Assembly (NCBI GenBank): GCA_037176905.1 | Contig: JBBBWG010013112.1 | Span: 1 to 64,000, forward strand | Length of the DNA stretch: 64,000 nucleotides | Direction: 5' to 3' | DNA from: Azolla pinnata | Taxonomy: Eukaryota; Streptophyta; Polypodiopsida; Salviniales; Salviniaceae | Part shown: positions 46,917 to 58,198 of the stretch, in pieces | Layout: every line of letters starts with the position of its first letter | Numbering within the stretch: position 1 is the first letter of the stretch | Translations under genes and position numbers: made by a program | Notes under the pieces: generated by a model | Told to the model about the DNA's origin: nothing | The model's database searches: none | What the model saw: only the letters and a program-made list of their open reading frames with translations

Positions 46917-48671
46917 TCAGTGTGGGGCGTTTTTTTTCTTTTCTAACCTACCGAACAACTTACTTCGTGTCGCCCTCCGCCCGCGCACAGAAAGGTACGT
47001 GAGGAGGTCGACGAACGCGTCCTCGATGACCTGGTGGTGGCACGGGGCGTTGGTCAAGAGGTAGCAGGCAAACAGGTCCTTGAGGTCGTGCAAGCCGAGC
47101 CGCGTCCGGAGGGCGAAGCGGTGCATGGAATCGTAGAAGTCGGCGTAGGCATCGCACGAATGCCAGATCGTCGGGGCACAATGTCCCCAGATCCGGATCC
47201 TGCTGAGGCAAGGATTCAGGAACCGGGAGCCTATAGCATCGGCACGAGGCAGATCGGATGCCGGCAATGCCTCCCGGGGGTCAGCGCATCTGCTGCGATC
47301 GTGGCCATCGCCATCGCCATCGCCATCGCCATCGCCACAGACAATAGCATCATCCAGCAGAGATTCGACAGCCGTATCGAGCTCGACACAGCAGCAGCAG
47401 CAATTCTGACCCGTTTTTTCGCGCTTGCTACTGCTACTGCAGCTGTTGCTGTTGTTGTTGCTATTGCTGTTGTTGTTGATGTTGCCGTTGTTCTTGTCGT
47501 TGCCCCCATGATGAACCCAGCTTGCCTGGAATCGCCTGTTGTCAGGGGATCGTCTGACCTCGGCCGATCGACAGTGCTGGCCCTCGGTTTCACACCTGTC
47601 GTCGCCCGGGACCTGCCGCCAGTCCTCGGTTTCACACTTGCCACCGCCCGAAAGCCGAGCTCGACTCCGCCACGGGCCCGCCGCCGCTTCATCGTCATCA
47701 TCATCGCTGCCCGAAGAAACCCTAGAAATCCTGCAAACCCTAGAAACCCTGCAAACCCTAGAAATCCTGCAAACCCTAGACGCAGCACTGCAGACGCAGC
47801 AGCAGGCGCTCCTCGATCGCTCCATGGAACCTGCCTTGCCTTCGTCCTCCGCCTCCGCCTCCGCCTCCTCGCCGCAGGATGCTCTGATCCGCCCCGCCAT
47901 ATCCAGATCCTTCTTCGTCTTCGTCTTCGTCTTCTTCTTCGTCGTCTTCGTGACCGTCGTCTTCCTCCTGTCTCTCCATGGAGCCTCCGATCTGCGCCTC
48001 GATCCGCTGCTGCATCCGACCGAAAGCTCGCCATTCTCGAACCAGCAGCGAGCGCCGGAGCAACCTGCCATCTCGTTCGTAAGAACTGCAGACTTGCTCT
48101 CCTCCTCCTCCTCCTCCTCCTCCTCCTCCATCATCATCACCATCATCATCTTCTTCTTCTTCGTCTTCATCGTCGTCGTCAGATCCTTCTTCTTCTTCTT
48201 CTTCTTCGTCGTCGTCGTCGTCGTCTTCTTCGAGAATCTCGCTTTCCTATCGAACAGGACGTTCCCAGCGCCGAAGACAGGAAGAGGGGGAGCGCAGCCC
48301 GAATCTCGCAGCAGCGCCGTGGCCGCCACATTCTTGGCCATCGCCCCGTGTTTCTTCCGCTTCTTCACCTTCCCCGGTTTCGCGGCGCCGTGGAACCTGC
48401 GAACATGGCCGAGCTGCAGGGGCTGTGTCCCCTCGTCGGAAGAGGACGCAGGGGGAGCGAAGAGGAACGGAGAAGGAGGAGGGGAAGCAACACCACGGCC
48501 GTCACAATCGCTATCGCCATCGCCAGGAGCATCGGTACCGTCATCGGCGGCGGCATGGACATGAGCGGAATCAGCGCAAGCGACGCTAGAGAGGCAGCGG
48601 CAAGAAGAAGGCAGCAAGTTGCAGAGGAAGAGGTAAGGAGAGCTCGGCTGCGGTGGAGCGACAGGATCCAT
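46917..48671 (-). CDS. OFP: OVATE family protein 2, long intronless form
   Basis: A 584-residue protein with an OVATE domain at about 506-561: DAYADFYDSMHRFALRTRLG, then LKDLFACYLLTNAPCHHQVI. The F-x-x-S-M and A-C-Y-L-L-x-N signatures match the family. The domain is followed by a basic tail (RGRRATRSKLFGR). The long N-terminal part has Lys, Met and Glu runs (about 155-195), a second Lys/Thr run (about 235-260), CRISRV repeats made from aaaccctagaaatcctgc-type units (about 47715-47780), two CETE words, an Asn/Ser run (about 400-425) and an Asp-Gly run near 460. It is much longer than most OFPs, almost entirely through microsatellite-encoded insertions. The opposite strand is open for 577 codons, which I treat as a GC-rich shadow. 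Start choice (MDPVAPPQPSS) is plausible but unproven. Confidence 0.85.
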   Translation of the reverse strand: MDPVAPPQPSSPYLFLCNLLPSSCRCLSSVACADSAHVHAAADDGTDAPGDGDSDCDGRGVASPPPSPFLFAPPASSSDEGTQPLQLGHVRRFHGAAKPGKVKKRKKHGAMAKNVAATALLRDSGCAPPLPVFGAGNVLFDRKARFSKKTTTTTTKKKKKKKDLTTTMKTKKKKMMMVMMMEEEEEEEEEESKSAVLTNEMAGCSGARCWFENGELSVGCSSGSRRRSEAPWRDRRKTTVTKTTKKKTKTKTKKDLDMAGRIRASCGEEAEAEAEDEGKAGSMERSRSACCCVCSAASRVCRISRVCRVSRVCRISRVSSGSDDDDDEAAAGPWRSRARLSGGGKCETEDWRQVPGDDRCETEGQHCRSAEVRRSPDNRRFQASWVHHGGNDKNNGNINNNSNSNNNSNSCSSSSKREKTGQNCCCCCVELDTAVESLLDDAIVCGDGDGDGDGDGHDRSRCADPREALPASDLPRADAIGSRFLNPCLSRIRIWGHCAPTIWHSCDAYADFYDSMHRFALRTRLGLHDLKDLFACYLLTNAPCHHQVIEDAFVDLLTYLSVRGRRATRSKLFGRLEKKKNAPH

Positions 48672-50726
48672 GGCGGGGTTGCAGAGATGGAAGGTCTTGG
48701 CGATGGCAGCACGAAGCTTGCAGGTCAGGGAACGAGGGCACGGGAGAAATTAGAGAGAAGGGCATGAAGGGAAATAAAGGAAAACGAAGGTCCGATTTTT
48801 TCTTGGGGCTTCTGTAGAAGATATTGCAATTCCGATCGGAAAGAGGTTAACAGAATCAGCAGCAGATTAAACTTCCCGATCGATTTCTCGGTTGCATCCG
48901 AGAAAAAAAATCGATCTGTTACGGAAGCCGATTGCGCCCGATCGGTTTTGTCCGGTGTTGCTGGAAAAAACATCGATCCGTTACGGATGCAGATGCATCG
49001 GTGCAGCTGAAAAAAATCTGATCTGTTATGGGAGCAGATGCATCGGTGGAGCTGCAAAAAATCGATTTGTTATGGAAGCAAGACGCGATCCGATCAGTTC
49101 TTTGGCGCTGCTGGTCCGCCAGAAACCCGTCCGTTTATATAGTCTACAGATGGCTGATCCACAAAAAATCATCTTTTACACAAGCCGATGATGGATGATG
49201 GCTGATCCGCAAAAAAATCATCTTTTACAGAAGCGGATGCATCCGGTGATCCACAAAATACCATTTGTTGCCAAAGTGGATGCCTTTGATTTCATTGCGC
49301 TGTTGTTGATCCATGAAATACCATTTTGTTGTATAAAAACGGACATATTCAATTACACGCGCGCTCAACGGGAATGGCGCTAGGAATGTATGGCACTTTG
49401 ATTCTCTGCTAAACATGTTGGTTAGTCCGTCAGGAAACAAAAACTCTTAGGAGTCCATAGTAGATATAACAATCAGTATTAATCGATTTAAGTCTACAAG
49501 GGATTTTGTGTGGCATAGACATTATGGACCGAGGAGCTGGAATGAAATTACCTCGAGGATGAGCACTAGAGAGAGATTTGAATTCAACAAGCGGAAGTGC
49601 AGCATAACTAAGACTGATCACATGGAACAATCAGTTGCAAACAGATTGGAACAGAGGTCTTAGGCGAGCCATGAATTCATTCCTTGGGAGTTTAGGGTTT
49701 GGATTAGTTGAAAAGATCTCAGATGTTTTTCTTTGCGAGATTATATGATCGATCGATCTAAAAGTAGCCTGAATTACATATCTAGACAGAGCTCATTGCG
49801 CCTCTCTCGCCCTACCTTCCTCTCCGAGCAACCTACTCATATATATTGTATGCATGTTCCTACTTCATCTACCAACCATCATATGCAAGAACCTCACCTA
49901 AAGATCGTTGGACTCTTTCGATATATTTAACTAGAGTGCATATTCTGTATCTTTCGCACGATAATGATACATATGCATGACAATAACAATGTCAACGATG
50001 ACAACAATGGCATCAAAGTAGACAACAAATTGGAATGTGTTTTATCTGTGGATGGATGACCGGCTTTTGACAGAATCGGATCAATGGGGAAGTCCATATG
50101 GTTTTTTACTGTGGATCCAACACAGTAATCATGCCAAATTAGAGTCAGATCAGGTCGATCTGGTTGGGAAATTTTGCTACTTTTGCCAACCGATTTGCTC
50201 TTTAGTCCAATCCGTGCTCGTTAGATGTTCATAGAGCTCCTCCTGTCATAGATTTTGGGAACATACAATACCAACATTTGAGAGCTTATCATATGCACAT
50301 ACAGGCCAAAATCTCCTCTGAAATCGACAGGAAGAGAGCTTCTGAAGGGCACACGATAAGCCCTAAACCCTAACCCTAATACCATGCGGGAATGGCTGAA
50401 AGCAAAACAAACACGGGGCACGGTCTTCGATTCCCTCGAAAGAACAAAGTTGTACAAAGAACCCAACAAAGTTGTACAAGAAACGGTGTGTTATAATACC
50501 ATCTGCATCATCGCTTCCCTCCGCAAATCCAATGTACAGAGGCAAGAAAGAAAAGACAGAGAAAGAGATCCTATAACCCTACAATCTATGTTGCAATATG
50601 ATGCCATGGCTGGCCCATTTTGCATTTCACCACCTGATTAGCCTACAGTTAGTTTTTGTTTGTTGTGTTGCTACAGAGATCTCCATATAGCTTCCGACCG
50701 AGCTAAGGAGCTTCTCCTTCCCCAAA
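48672..50726. other. Spacer between OFP2 and DEK
   Basis: 48.78-49.34 kb carries degenerate repeats. 49.4-50.7 kb is unique AT-rich sequence with short open frames and no domain. A telo-box cluster (agccctaaaccctaacccta) lies at 50359. The start of this stretch should contain the OFP2 promoter, and the end holds the DEK 3' UTR. Confidence 0.55.
48890..49340. repeat. Degenerate ~60-65 bp repeat upstream of OFP2
   Basis: Words such as aaaaaatcgatctgttacgg, gcagatgcatcggtg, and later gctgatccacaaaaaatcat with cttttacagaagcgga recur about seven times with growing divergence. The first group and the second group (ccacaaaataccattttgtt) look like relatives of one unit. Confidence 0.65.
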
Positions 50727-53700
50727 TCATTTTGCATCCGCTTCCTCCTCTTCTTCGCCCTCTTCACCTTCGTCATCTTCATCGACCAGCTTGCTGATCT
50801 CTTCTTGTATCAGGGTCTTGACGTGAGCTTTCCTTTGAGTTAGATCCACCCCGAATTTCGTTCCTGTTTTTCAAGCGATTTCCATTGTATACCATGGGGA
50901 AAAAGTTTTTAAAAACAAAAAAAAAAAACTGGAAAGTAAGAAAACTGAAAGAGTTCAGGACTAAAACTATTCATACCTAATTGCTTCACCACATCTGTAA
51001 ATGTGACCTGGAAAAATAATGAAAGAGAGGTTGGTAAATAAAATCGAGCATTATCAGTTTAGATTTGTTGGAACATGTCAGAAACATATGGAAATAGTGT
51101 TCCAAAATTTTCCAAAAAGAACAGATTTATTATCATAGGGGAAATAGAGCACCCAAAAGCACCACGGCAGCAAAACCTCAAGATTTCACCGCATTTCCTA
51201 GAAGCACCACTCTGTAGTAAAGGCTTACTACTCTAGAAGTAGCTATATCTCCATAAGTTATGCTTCAATCAGTGTTTTAAAAATAGCATTGTGAAATCTG
51301 AATGTGTTCCATAAAATATCTGAAAGCAATCTTCGTACCGTGCTGAAATCGGCATCACGTAGAAGTTCGCATATGGCTGAGCGTAGATCATCATCCGAAG
51401 GTATGGCGATTGATTCAGCCTCCTCTGCATATCATCGATCCCAAAGTACAATGATATTGTATCATCCAAAAAGAGCTTGTCAGAAGTTATACCGATGTAG
51501 ACAGTAATGTTTTGTCTCAAAAAGAAGGGTAGAGATTAATCGGCCATGATCAAGATAAAGATAAGTTCAAATCGAAGGCCCGAACCTTTTCTTTCCTTCG
51601 ATGGTTCTGCTTCCTCGATGCTTTTATTCTCTTTTCCGATTTCCTCTCCACTGGTTTTCTTTGGCAGTTTAGTGATTTGCTTCTTCTCTTTACTTGTAGT
51701 GGGAGGAGCATCTTTTTTCAGTCCTCGCTTTCTGGATACTCTGGTTGAGGATTTGGATTTCGTGCTTTTACCCTCTTCTTCATCTTCTAAGTCTTCATCC
51801 GGATCATACACTGACTTATTTTGGGAAGGTTTACTACTGCTTTTTCTGGGCGTTTTAGAATTCCCAACGCTTGCTTTGCCTGCAGACTTGGATCTCCGTT
51901 TTCTTTTCGGAGGTTCTTCTTCAGATTCCTCTTCAGGCACATCATCTTCCTCCTCTTCAGCCTCTTCTTCCTCTTCCTTCGCATCTTCCTCCGGCTCATC
52001 ATGTCCTGGTTCATCTTCTCGTTCAGTATCATTTGATGCACCTTTTTCTGCTGATCTCTTGCTTCTTGAATTCCCAGCCTCAACTTCATTCACCTCTTCC
52101 GCATCCTCCTTCTCTTCTTTTTCTTCTACTTCTTCTTCTTCCTCTCCTGCTTCCTCTCCCTCTTCCTCTCCCTCTTCATCTTCCTCTTCTTCCTCCTCTT
52201 CCAGATCTTCCTCTTGACTTCCAGTTTCTTCTGATTTCGAACTCTTCCTCGCAGACTTGTTCCGAGCTGCCTTCGTGGGGGTGCTCAATGATTTAGCTTT
52301 TCGCTTCCCTGGCTTTGGCTCCTCTTCTTCAGGTTCCTCATCAACTTCTTCCTCGTCATCATTCTCTTCTTCCTCTTCCTCCTCATCAGGTTGATCTGTT
52401 GATTCAACCTTTTGTCTCTGGCAAAGGCATCGAAACGTTCCTTAATATGTGATATAGCTTATAGTGATTCTAAACACCGAATCCAAGAGTCAAATACAGA
52501 AAACCACATACTTTGCGTGGTGTTCCTCCAGATAATCTTCCCTTCATTTTTTTGATAGCCGTCTTCCTGCGCCTCTTTTCTTTCAACTTCTCACACATAG
52601 AAAACGAAGGTTAAATAGACATGTTCAAAACATCCTAAATTGACAGAAAACAAAAACTCGCACACCTGTTCCTTCTCTTCGAGAAGCTTATCAGTTGTTA
52701 TGTAAGGAGAATCGAAGAAGTCTAACATTTTTAACACTACATCCTCCTGAAATTGAACAGACAATGATATGAATGTCAATATACTTGGAGCATGGATCAA
52801 ACTACACTGCTCGTGGCAGGAGCAAAAAATCTCTCACCTTCTTACTTGTTTTTGGGAGATTCAAGTCCAAGAGATCGCCAACTTGCAAAAGACTGTCTTT
52901 AACACATTTCTCAAGCTTTTCTTTCATGCGGGCTTTTTCTTTTTCCTGAGAAGTCAGAGGAAAAACACATAATCAAGACCTCAGATGTGAAGATTGAGAA
53001 ATAAGAACATGCTCCAAATTTTCAACTTCATTAATTCCTCTCTTATCACATTCTAACTATTTCAGAGGAAGTACAAGAGAATGCACATAGTTATATGAAA
53101 CTATGAAACTATGGCTACAATACCTCATTGGCACCCCAGATACAGCCTGAAAATTCGAGTAGGTTCCCCTTCACAAGAGTTGGCTACAAAAAATCATTTA
53201 ACACGTCCTCCTTTCTGTTAACCTTTAATAAATTTGACTTCCAAAGGTGAACAGAAAAACACAAACAACATAAAAGAGTTTATATAAATTTGTTCTACTC
53301 CTGAAAATGGCAGTAGGGAAAACAATGTTCTTTTATTTCTCTTTTAGGATTACATCATCTGCACACAAAAAACTCCATGGTTCTGTACAGTTTTTTATCT
53401 TGTACAATGCCTTGGTCTCGAAAAAGCATAAGAATATTATACCACCACAAACAAATCTTAAGACATGCAATGTAGAAATGCAAGGATACATCATCTATAC
53501 TTAACGCTTTCATGTCTCCGTACAGTTTTTTACATTTTACAATGGCTGGGATTGAAAAGAGTACAAGAGTATTTACCACTACAAAAAAACCTAACAAATG
53601 CAATGCATCATAGTGATTGCTGGTATAGACATTCATATATCAGTACATTCAGACTTTAAAGTGAGACATGTACATAGCGAAACAAAACATAATAAATTAA

Positions 53701-56700
53701 CCTATAATTATAATTGCATAGCATTGTCTACGAATCACTACCATAATCAAAAGCATCTAAAAGTTAATGCTCATTAAATGAAAAAGAGGAATCTATGTAA
53801 ATTCTATGGTTTGGCTTTAGGGTTTAAATTCTATGTAACAGATGTTACAATCTTACTTAATTGATCAATCTCAATAAAACAACATCCAGAATCCATCTAA
53901 CAATAAATAGTGCCAACGTCTATACATTAACAGACTGCTCTGAAAAACCGAATTTCAATTGCTCCAAGACAAACCGTATGCATAAATTACATGTAACCAT
54001 TTTAAAATAAGTCACAGGAATGGCTGGCATGCATTTTCTAGAGCAATCAAAGAAAGATGGTTGCTAGTTTCATGTCAAAATTCGGTGATGTTACCATGTT
54101 CCTCCACATCTGTTAATGATACACAGTATCTGGCCACAAATTGTTACAAAGAATCTGGGGCCCTGTTAAGCTGCTATAGAAAAACTTACTGGCACAAATT
54201 TAATCATAAAACCCTGGCATTCCTTAGAACTTTGCTCAATGGAGTCGAGATTAGCATAGGAAACTAGGAAAAAGAAGAAATGTTCAGAGATATAACAAAA
54301 AGAAAACTTGGGAAATGTGTAGAGAATTATTTTTGCCTTGGTTTCCCATTAGATAGTTATAGAAGGTGCATTTTTATGAGGTCAAATTTAAGGATTTCAA
54401 AAGAAGAACCATTGTACCAGGGCTTCATCTTAATCCATATAACCCTATTGTACGGTGCAATGATAAGATGTACACAAACACCCATCATTATTTATTTCTC
54501 TTACAGGAGGAGGCTGACAAAAGTCAGCCTCCTCCTGTAATAAATACAAAATCATAAATGAAAACAAAAAGAAACAAGATTGGATGCCACTGACAAGAGA
54601 ATATGGAGTTTTATTATGTGGGGAAAAAATTTTTTAATTTAAAAATACTTGCAGATCAGTGATATAACATGTATTTGGCAGTTGCAAAAAAAAAGTGATA
54701 TAACATGTATGAGAAAATAATATTTACATGTATCAGTGTTAATGTTCAAGATATATCTAATGATTTTTTCAAGCTCATCGAGGCTAAGGTGACAAAGGAA
54801 TGTTGCTCTAGCTGCAACAAAGTGTGGCGAGCCATCTGAAGTATGACAGAAATCATTATTTTTCCTTGAAGGGCTAAGTGTTATAATGAGGATCCAGTTG
54901 TCCAAATAACTACAGACGCAAATCATTTACCATATCTACAGTCAAAGATGATTTATAGTGACCATGCTCATAGTATCTGACAAGGATTATTTGCAGCTTC
55001 AATGGTTCCAATTAATCTGATATTTGACACGTTCAGCAATCAGAAAAACAGTTTTTCAAATATATTCACCTTCCCACGCTTTCCATAAATTAACTTGTGC
55101 AACAGTTGCATTATTTCATCATTCCTTTTCCTCTTTGAGAATTTGAATACAACTGCAACTCAAAGTAATACAAACAGATAGGGTGAGCCCATGTAATTTG
55201 ATACCACCAGAAATTGTAACTAGATCCAATCACAGAATCAATGCAAATTTCAAACAAACATCATTCAACACAAAAACATTGCATCTGCAAACTCCAAAGA
55301 CATATAAGCCAGTCGTCACACCTCCTATTTTTGAGGGAATGCCTTCATACTACGTGATGGAATCAGTGCATATGACAGATAAAAGTGTTGATAACACCTT
55401 GCTCAAACTAATTTTTTGGTTCCGTCTCATTTATTTCAAAAGTAGTTGCAATTCTATTCTGGATTGCCCATTGCATCGAATCACCTTAATGCTGTGACAA
55501 TGTATCAGGTATATTGCTTCAATCTTATAATATGCATCTGGTATATTGCAAGATGACATGCACTACATTTAGCAAACTAGTTGGTTCAATTGCTCCAGCC
55601 ATCACATCAATCAAGGGGAAAGACATCTGCTTTTAATACATGCACACCAGATTACTAGAACGACTTTCACTACATTAATACAATAGGACAGGCACTCATA
55701 TATGTCTCCAATCATGCAATCATATGATGAATATTTGAATCAACTAGGGTTACAGAACTTAGAGTTCACTTACCATTCGGGATATCTTTAAGACATGCAC
55801 CATTACCCTGAAACCAACAATCAGTCTGTTCAGTGAATCCCTTCAACACATGCACCTTTAAAATTACCATGGGGACTTTCTCTTTCATAATGAGACAAAG
55901 TGATAAAATTTCAAAGAACGTAATATATGAACTCAGCCTCGTGCACACAAATGATTACATGAAATGAACACATTTAAGGATGTGGAATCAATCCTCAATG
56001 AAGCTGTGGCATCCCCTCATACTTGACTCATCTTTTAACTCCAGTACCATAGCATGAGTATAATAATCACATCCGCCAGAATAATGGTAATAACCACATG
56101 CAGTTTATGCAGTAATCTAAGAATACATCAATCCTTCTGTTTGTGCATTAATCATCAATAGAGCTCTAGCTTCCCCTCATATTAACTCTTTTTCTTTAAC
56201 TCCAGTATCGCTCCATAAGTATAATAATCACATTCACAAGAATAGTTGTAATGAGCACGTACATTTACAAAAAAGAATGAATGTATGAGATTCTAAAAAC
56301 TGATCAACCATTCGGTTTATGCACTAATTCTGAATGAAGCTTTAGCATCTCTTCACACTGAACTCGTCTGTTAACTCCAGATGCATTGCATGAACATAGT
56401 AACCACATGCACATGAATAGAATAATGGTGATAACCACATGAAGTTCACGCATTAATCTTAAAAAATGGATGTATGTGACTCTAAAAAAAGGCTTCAACA
56501 TTATTAAGTTCATGCATTAAGCCTGAATGAAGCTCTAGCATCCCTTCACACTTCACGTGTCTGCTAACTCCACAAGCATTGCATGAACATAATAACGACA
56601 TCCACAAGAATAATGGCATGGAATGTCCAAATTATATGGGAAAGGAGAATGAATCTCATATTCAATCTGTGTTTCAGCTCCAGACTCATATAACGAATGT

Positions 56701-57215
56701 GTGGAATTCTAAAGAAATCCTTTAATCACTCGGTTCATGTATAAAGACCGGGCAATGAGTACACTGACCTTTACAAAGCTTTTCTTCTCGAATTTCATGC
56801 AGAAACTTTGGAAAATCAAAACAAATACATACTCGTCTACCTTGTCAAATATGTTGAGCTTTACAAAAACATTTCATTCTTGATTTCATGTATAAACTCT
56901 GAAGTTTCGGCACTCATACCTTAAGGATTAGCCACATACCTTGACAATTTTGACCTCCCTAGTTTTTTCCCTCTCAATTGTAGTCGAAAAGCGCTCAATC
57001 AATTTCCTTTCACGAGATGGCCTTTCACTAGTAGGAGTCATGGGTTCTCTGTTGCCATCACTATCAGTTTTCTTCCTTCTTTTTCTCCTCACTGAAGAAA
57101 TCTTTGCCGGTGTTACTTCTTCTTTGACCTCCTCGTGAGCTTCTGCATCTTCTTCCTCTGTTTTTTGGAGGTTCTCTTCAGCCACCGCGGCAGCACTGCT
57201 TTCCCCATTCTCCAT
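50727..57215 (-). CDS. DEK: DEK-domain chromatin-associated protein
   Basis: DEK proteins bind DNA and histones and modulate chromatin structure. Eleven exons in phase: 56940-57215, 55774-55807, 55070-55152, 53124-53183, 52838-52945, 52666-52746, 52512-52589, 51586-52417, 51339-51424, 50977-51007, 50727-50863, giving 601 residues. The N-terminal 92 residues are acidic and end in SERPSRERKLIERFSTTIER. Residues about 93-240 hold the conserved core: GNGACLKDIPNVVFKFSKRK, LVKGNLLEFSGCIWG, EKLEKCVKDSLLQVGDLLDL, and KLLEEKEQ. About 241-517 is a very acidic Glu-rich and Lys/Ser-rich region. The last 84 residues form the DEK C-terminal domain: AIPSDDDLRSAICELLRDAD, then FTDVVKQLGTKFGVDLTQRK, ending in an acidic tail. 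Matches plant DEK proteins well. Confidence 0.93.
53345..53600. repeat. Duplicated segment in DEK intron 3
   Basis: Two diverged copies (about 53380-53480 and 53515-53610) share gtacagttttttatcttgta and acaaatgcaatg-type sequence. They lie inside the 1.9-kb intron between the exons at 55070-55152 and 53124-53183. Confidence 0.65.
54501..54540. other. Perfect 18-bp inverted repeat with AAAA loop
   Basis: The left arm ttacaggaggaggctgac (54501-54518) is followed by aaaa and then its exact reverse complement (54523-54540). The stem is GC-rich within AT-rich DEK intron 3. It would form a stable hairpin in either transcript strand or as a DNA cruciform. It is too short to be a typical MITE and no target duplication is evident. 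Confidence 0.9.
55985..56620. repeat. Four tandem ~180-bp units in DEK intron 1
   Basis: Four diverged copies contain gaatgaagctctagcatccc, then aactccag and gcatgaacataataaccaca. They begin near 55995, 56155, 56330 and 56520. They fill most of the 1.1-kb first intron (55808-56939). Confidence 0.8.
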
Positions 57216-57704
57216 GGCTATACAAGCAGATAGCGGATGAAACTACAAGATCGGTACAGAAAGTAGGATATATATGACTTGAATTGACGAAAATTGGAGG
57301 GGGCTTCCTAGGGATTAGCACTGCGACATCAAGGATTTTTTTCTCTATGGACTTCGCGAAATACTTTAGACTGCGCCTTCTTTTGCAATTTCTGCTAGGG
57401 TTTAGGAAATCGACCTTTTGTGAAGCTCCTGCCCAAGCTTGATCGAAATGGTTCGTACAGGTTCCTCCTGCTTGCGGCTCCAATTCCGCGGCTCCCCTCA
57501 GAATTCTGCTAGGTCTGATTGACGTTGTCTTCTCCAGCGTTTCCGCTAGGGTTAATTGGACACGGAGACTCTGTCTGGGGCATCTACTGGGGGCTGTTTG
57601 CGTGTGCTCTCCTTATCTACCGCCTCCGCTAGCGTGAATTGGAGAGTGGGATTGGGTTTTTTTTTTCCCCCAATGGTGAATTCTCCTGCGAGATTGGCAG
57701 GGGA

Positions 57705-57803
57705 AGGGGGGGGGGGGGGGGGGGGCCAAAAACGGAAAAAAAACAGCAAAACACCCCCAAAAAAGAAACCAGAAGGAAGGGNNNNNNNNNNCCCCCCACC
57801 CCC

Positions 57804-57839
<36 letters not shown>

Positions 57840-57900
57840 ACCCGGAGCAAAAGCAGCAAAGCACCTCCGAAACAGAAACCAGAAGGCAGGGGCAGAGCAG
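57705..57900. other. Assembly gap (10 N at 57782-57791) inside poly-G/poly-C
   Basis: A run of about 22 G ends near 57725. The sequence after it (57726-57780) closely resembles 57838-57893, which follows a run of about 45 C: both read caaa-cgga-caaa-cagcaaa-cac-ccgaaaaagaaaccagaaggagg with differences. The simplest reading is that the two flanks are overlapping, error-containing ends of the same locus joined through N instead of merged. All open frames across it are artefacts. Confidence 0.85.
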
Positions 57901-57904
57901 GAGA

Positions 57905-58085
57905 GAGGGTTAGGGTTAGGGTTAGGGTGAGGTCTAGGGTTAGGGTGAGGTCAGAGGGAGCGAGGTGTAGCAGCAGGAGAATTTAGGGCTTGCTGTGCAG
58001 GGACTTAGGGTTAGGTCAGGGAGCTATGGGGGAAGGGGGGGAGGGGTCTGAGTAGGGTTAGGGTTAGGGTTAGGGTTAGGAATTA
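57905..58085. repeat. Interstitial TTAGGG telomere-like repeats
   Basis: Short arrays of gggttagggttagggttagg lie at about 57907-57930 and 58050-58080, with scattered gtctagggttagggtgaggt words between. The unit is the six-base TTAGGG form rather than the seven-base TTTAGGG usual in most plants. Confidence 0.85.
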
Positions 58086-58198
58086 TGGCAGGGGAGAGGT
58101 ACAGGTGCAGCAGGAGAGATTAGGGTTTTGCAGCAGAGCAGTGAAGTGGAGGAGAAGAAGGGAGGAAGACCGTTGCCTTCAATTATTATTATTATTAT

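Noticed and set aside
47034-48767. 577-codon plus-strand frame opposite OFP2
   Set aside because: GC-rich antisense shadow with low-complexity text; the minus strand has the OVATE domain.
54501-54540. Hairpin considered as a MITE or tRNA
   Set aside because: Too short for a MITE, no target duplication, and no cloverleaf or internal promoter boxes.
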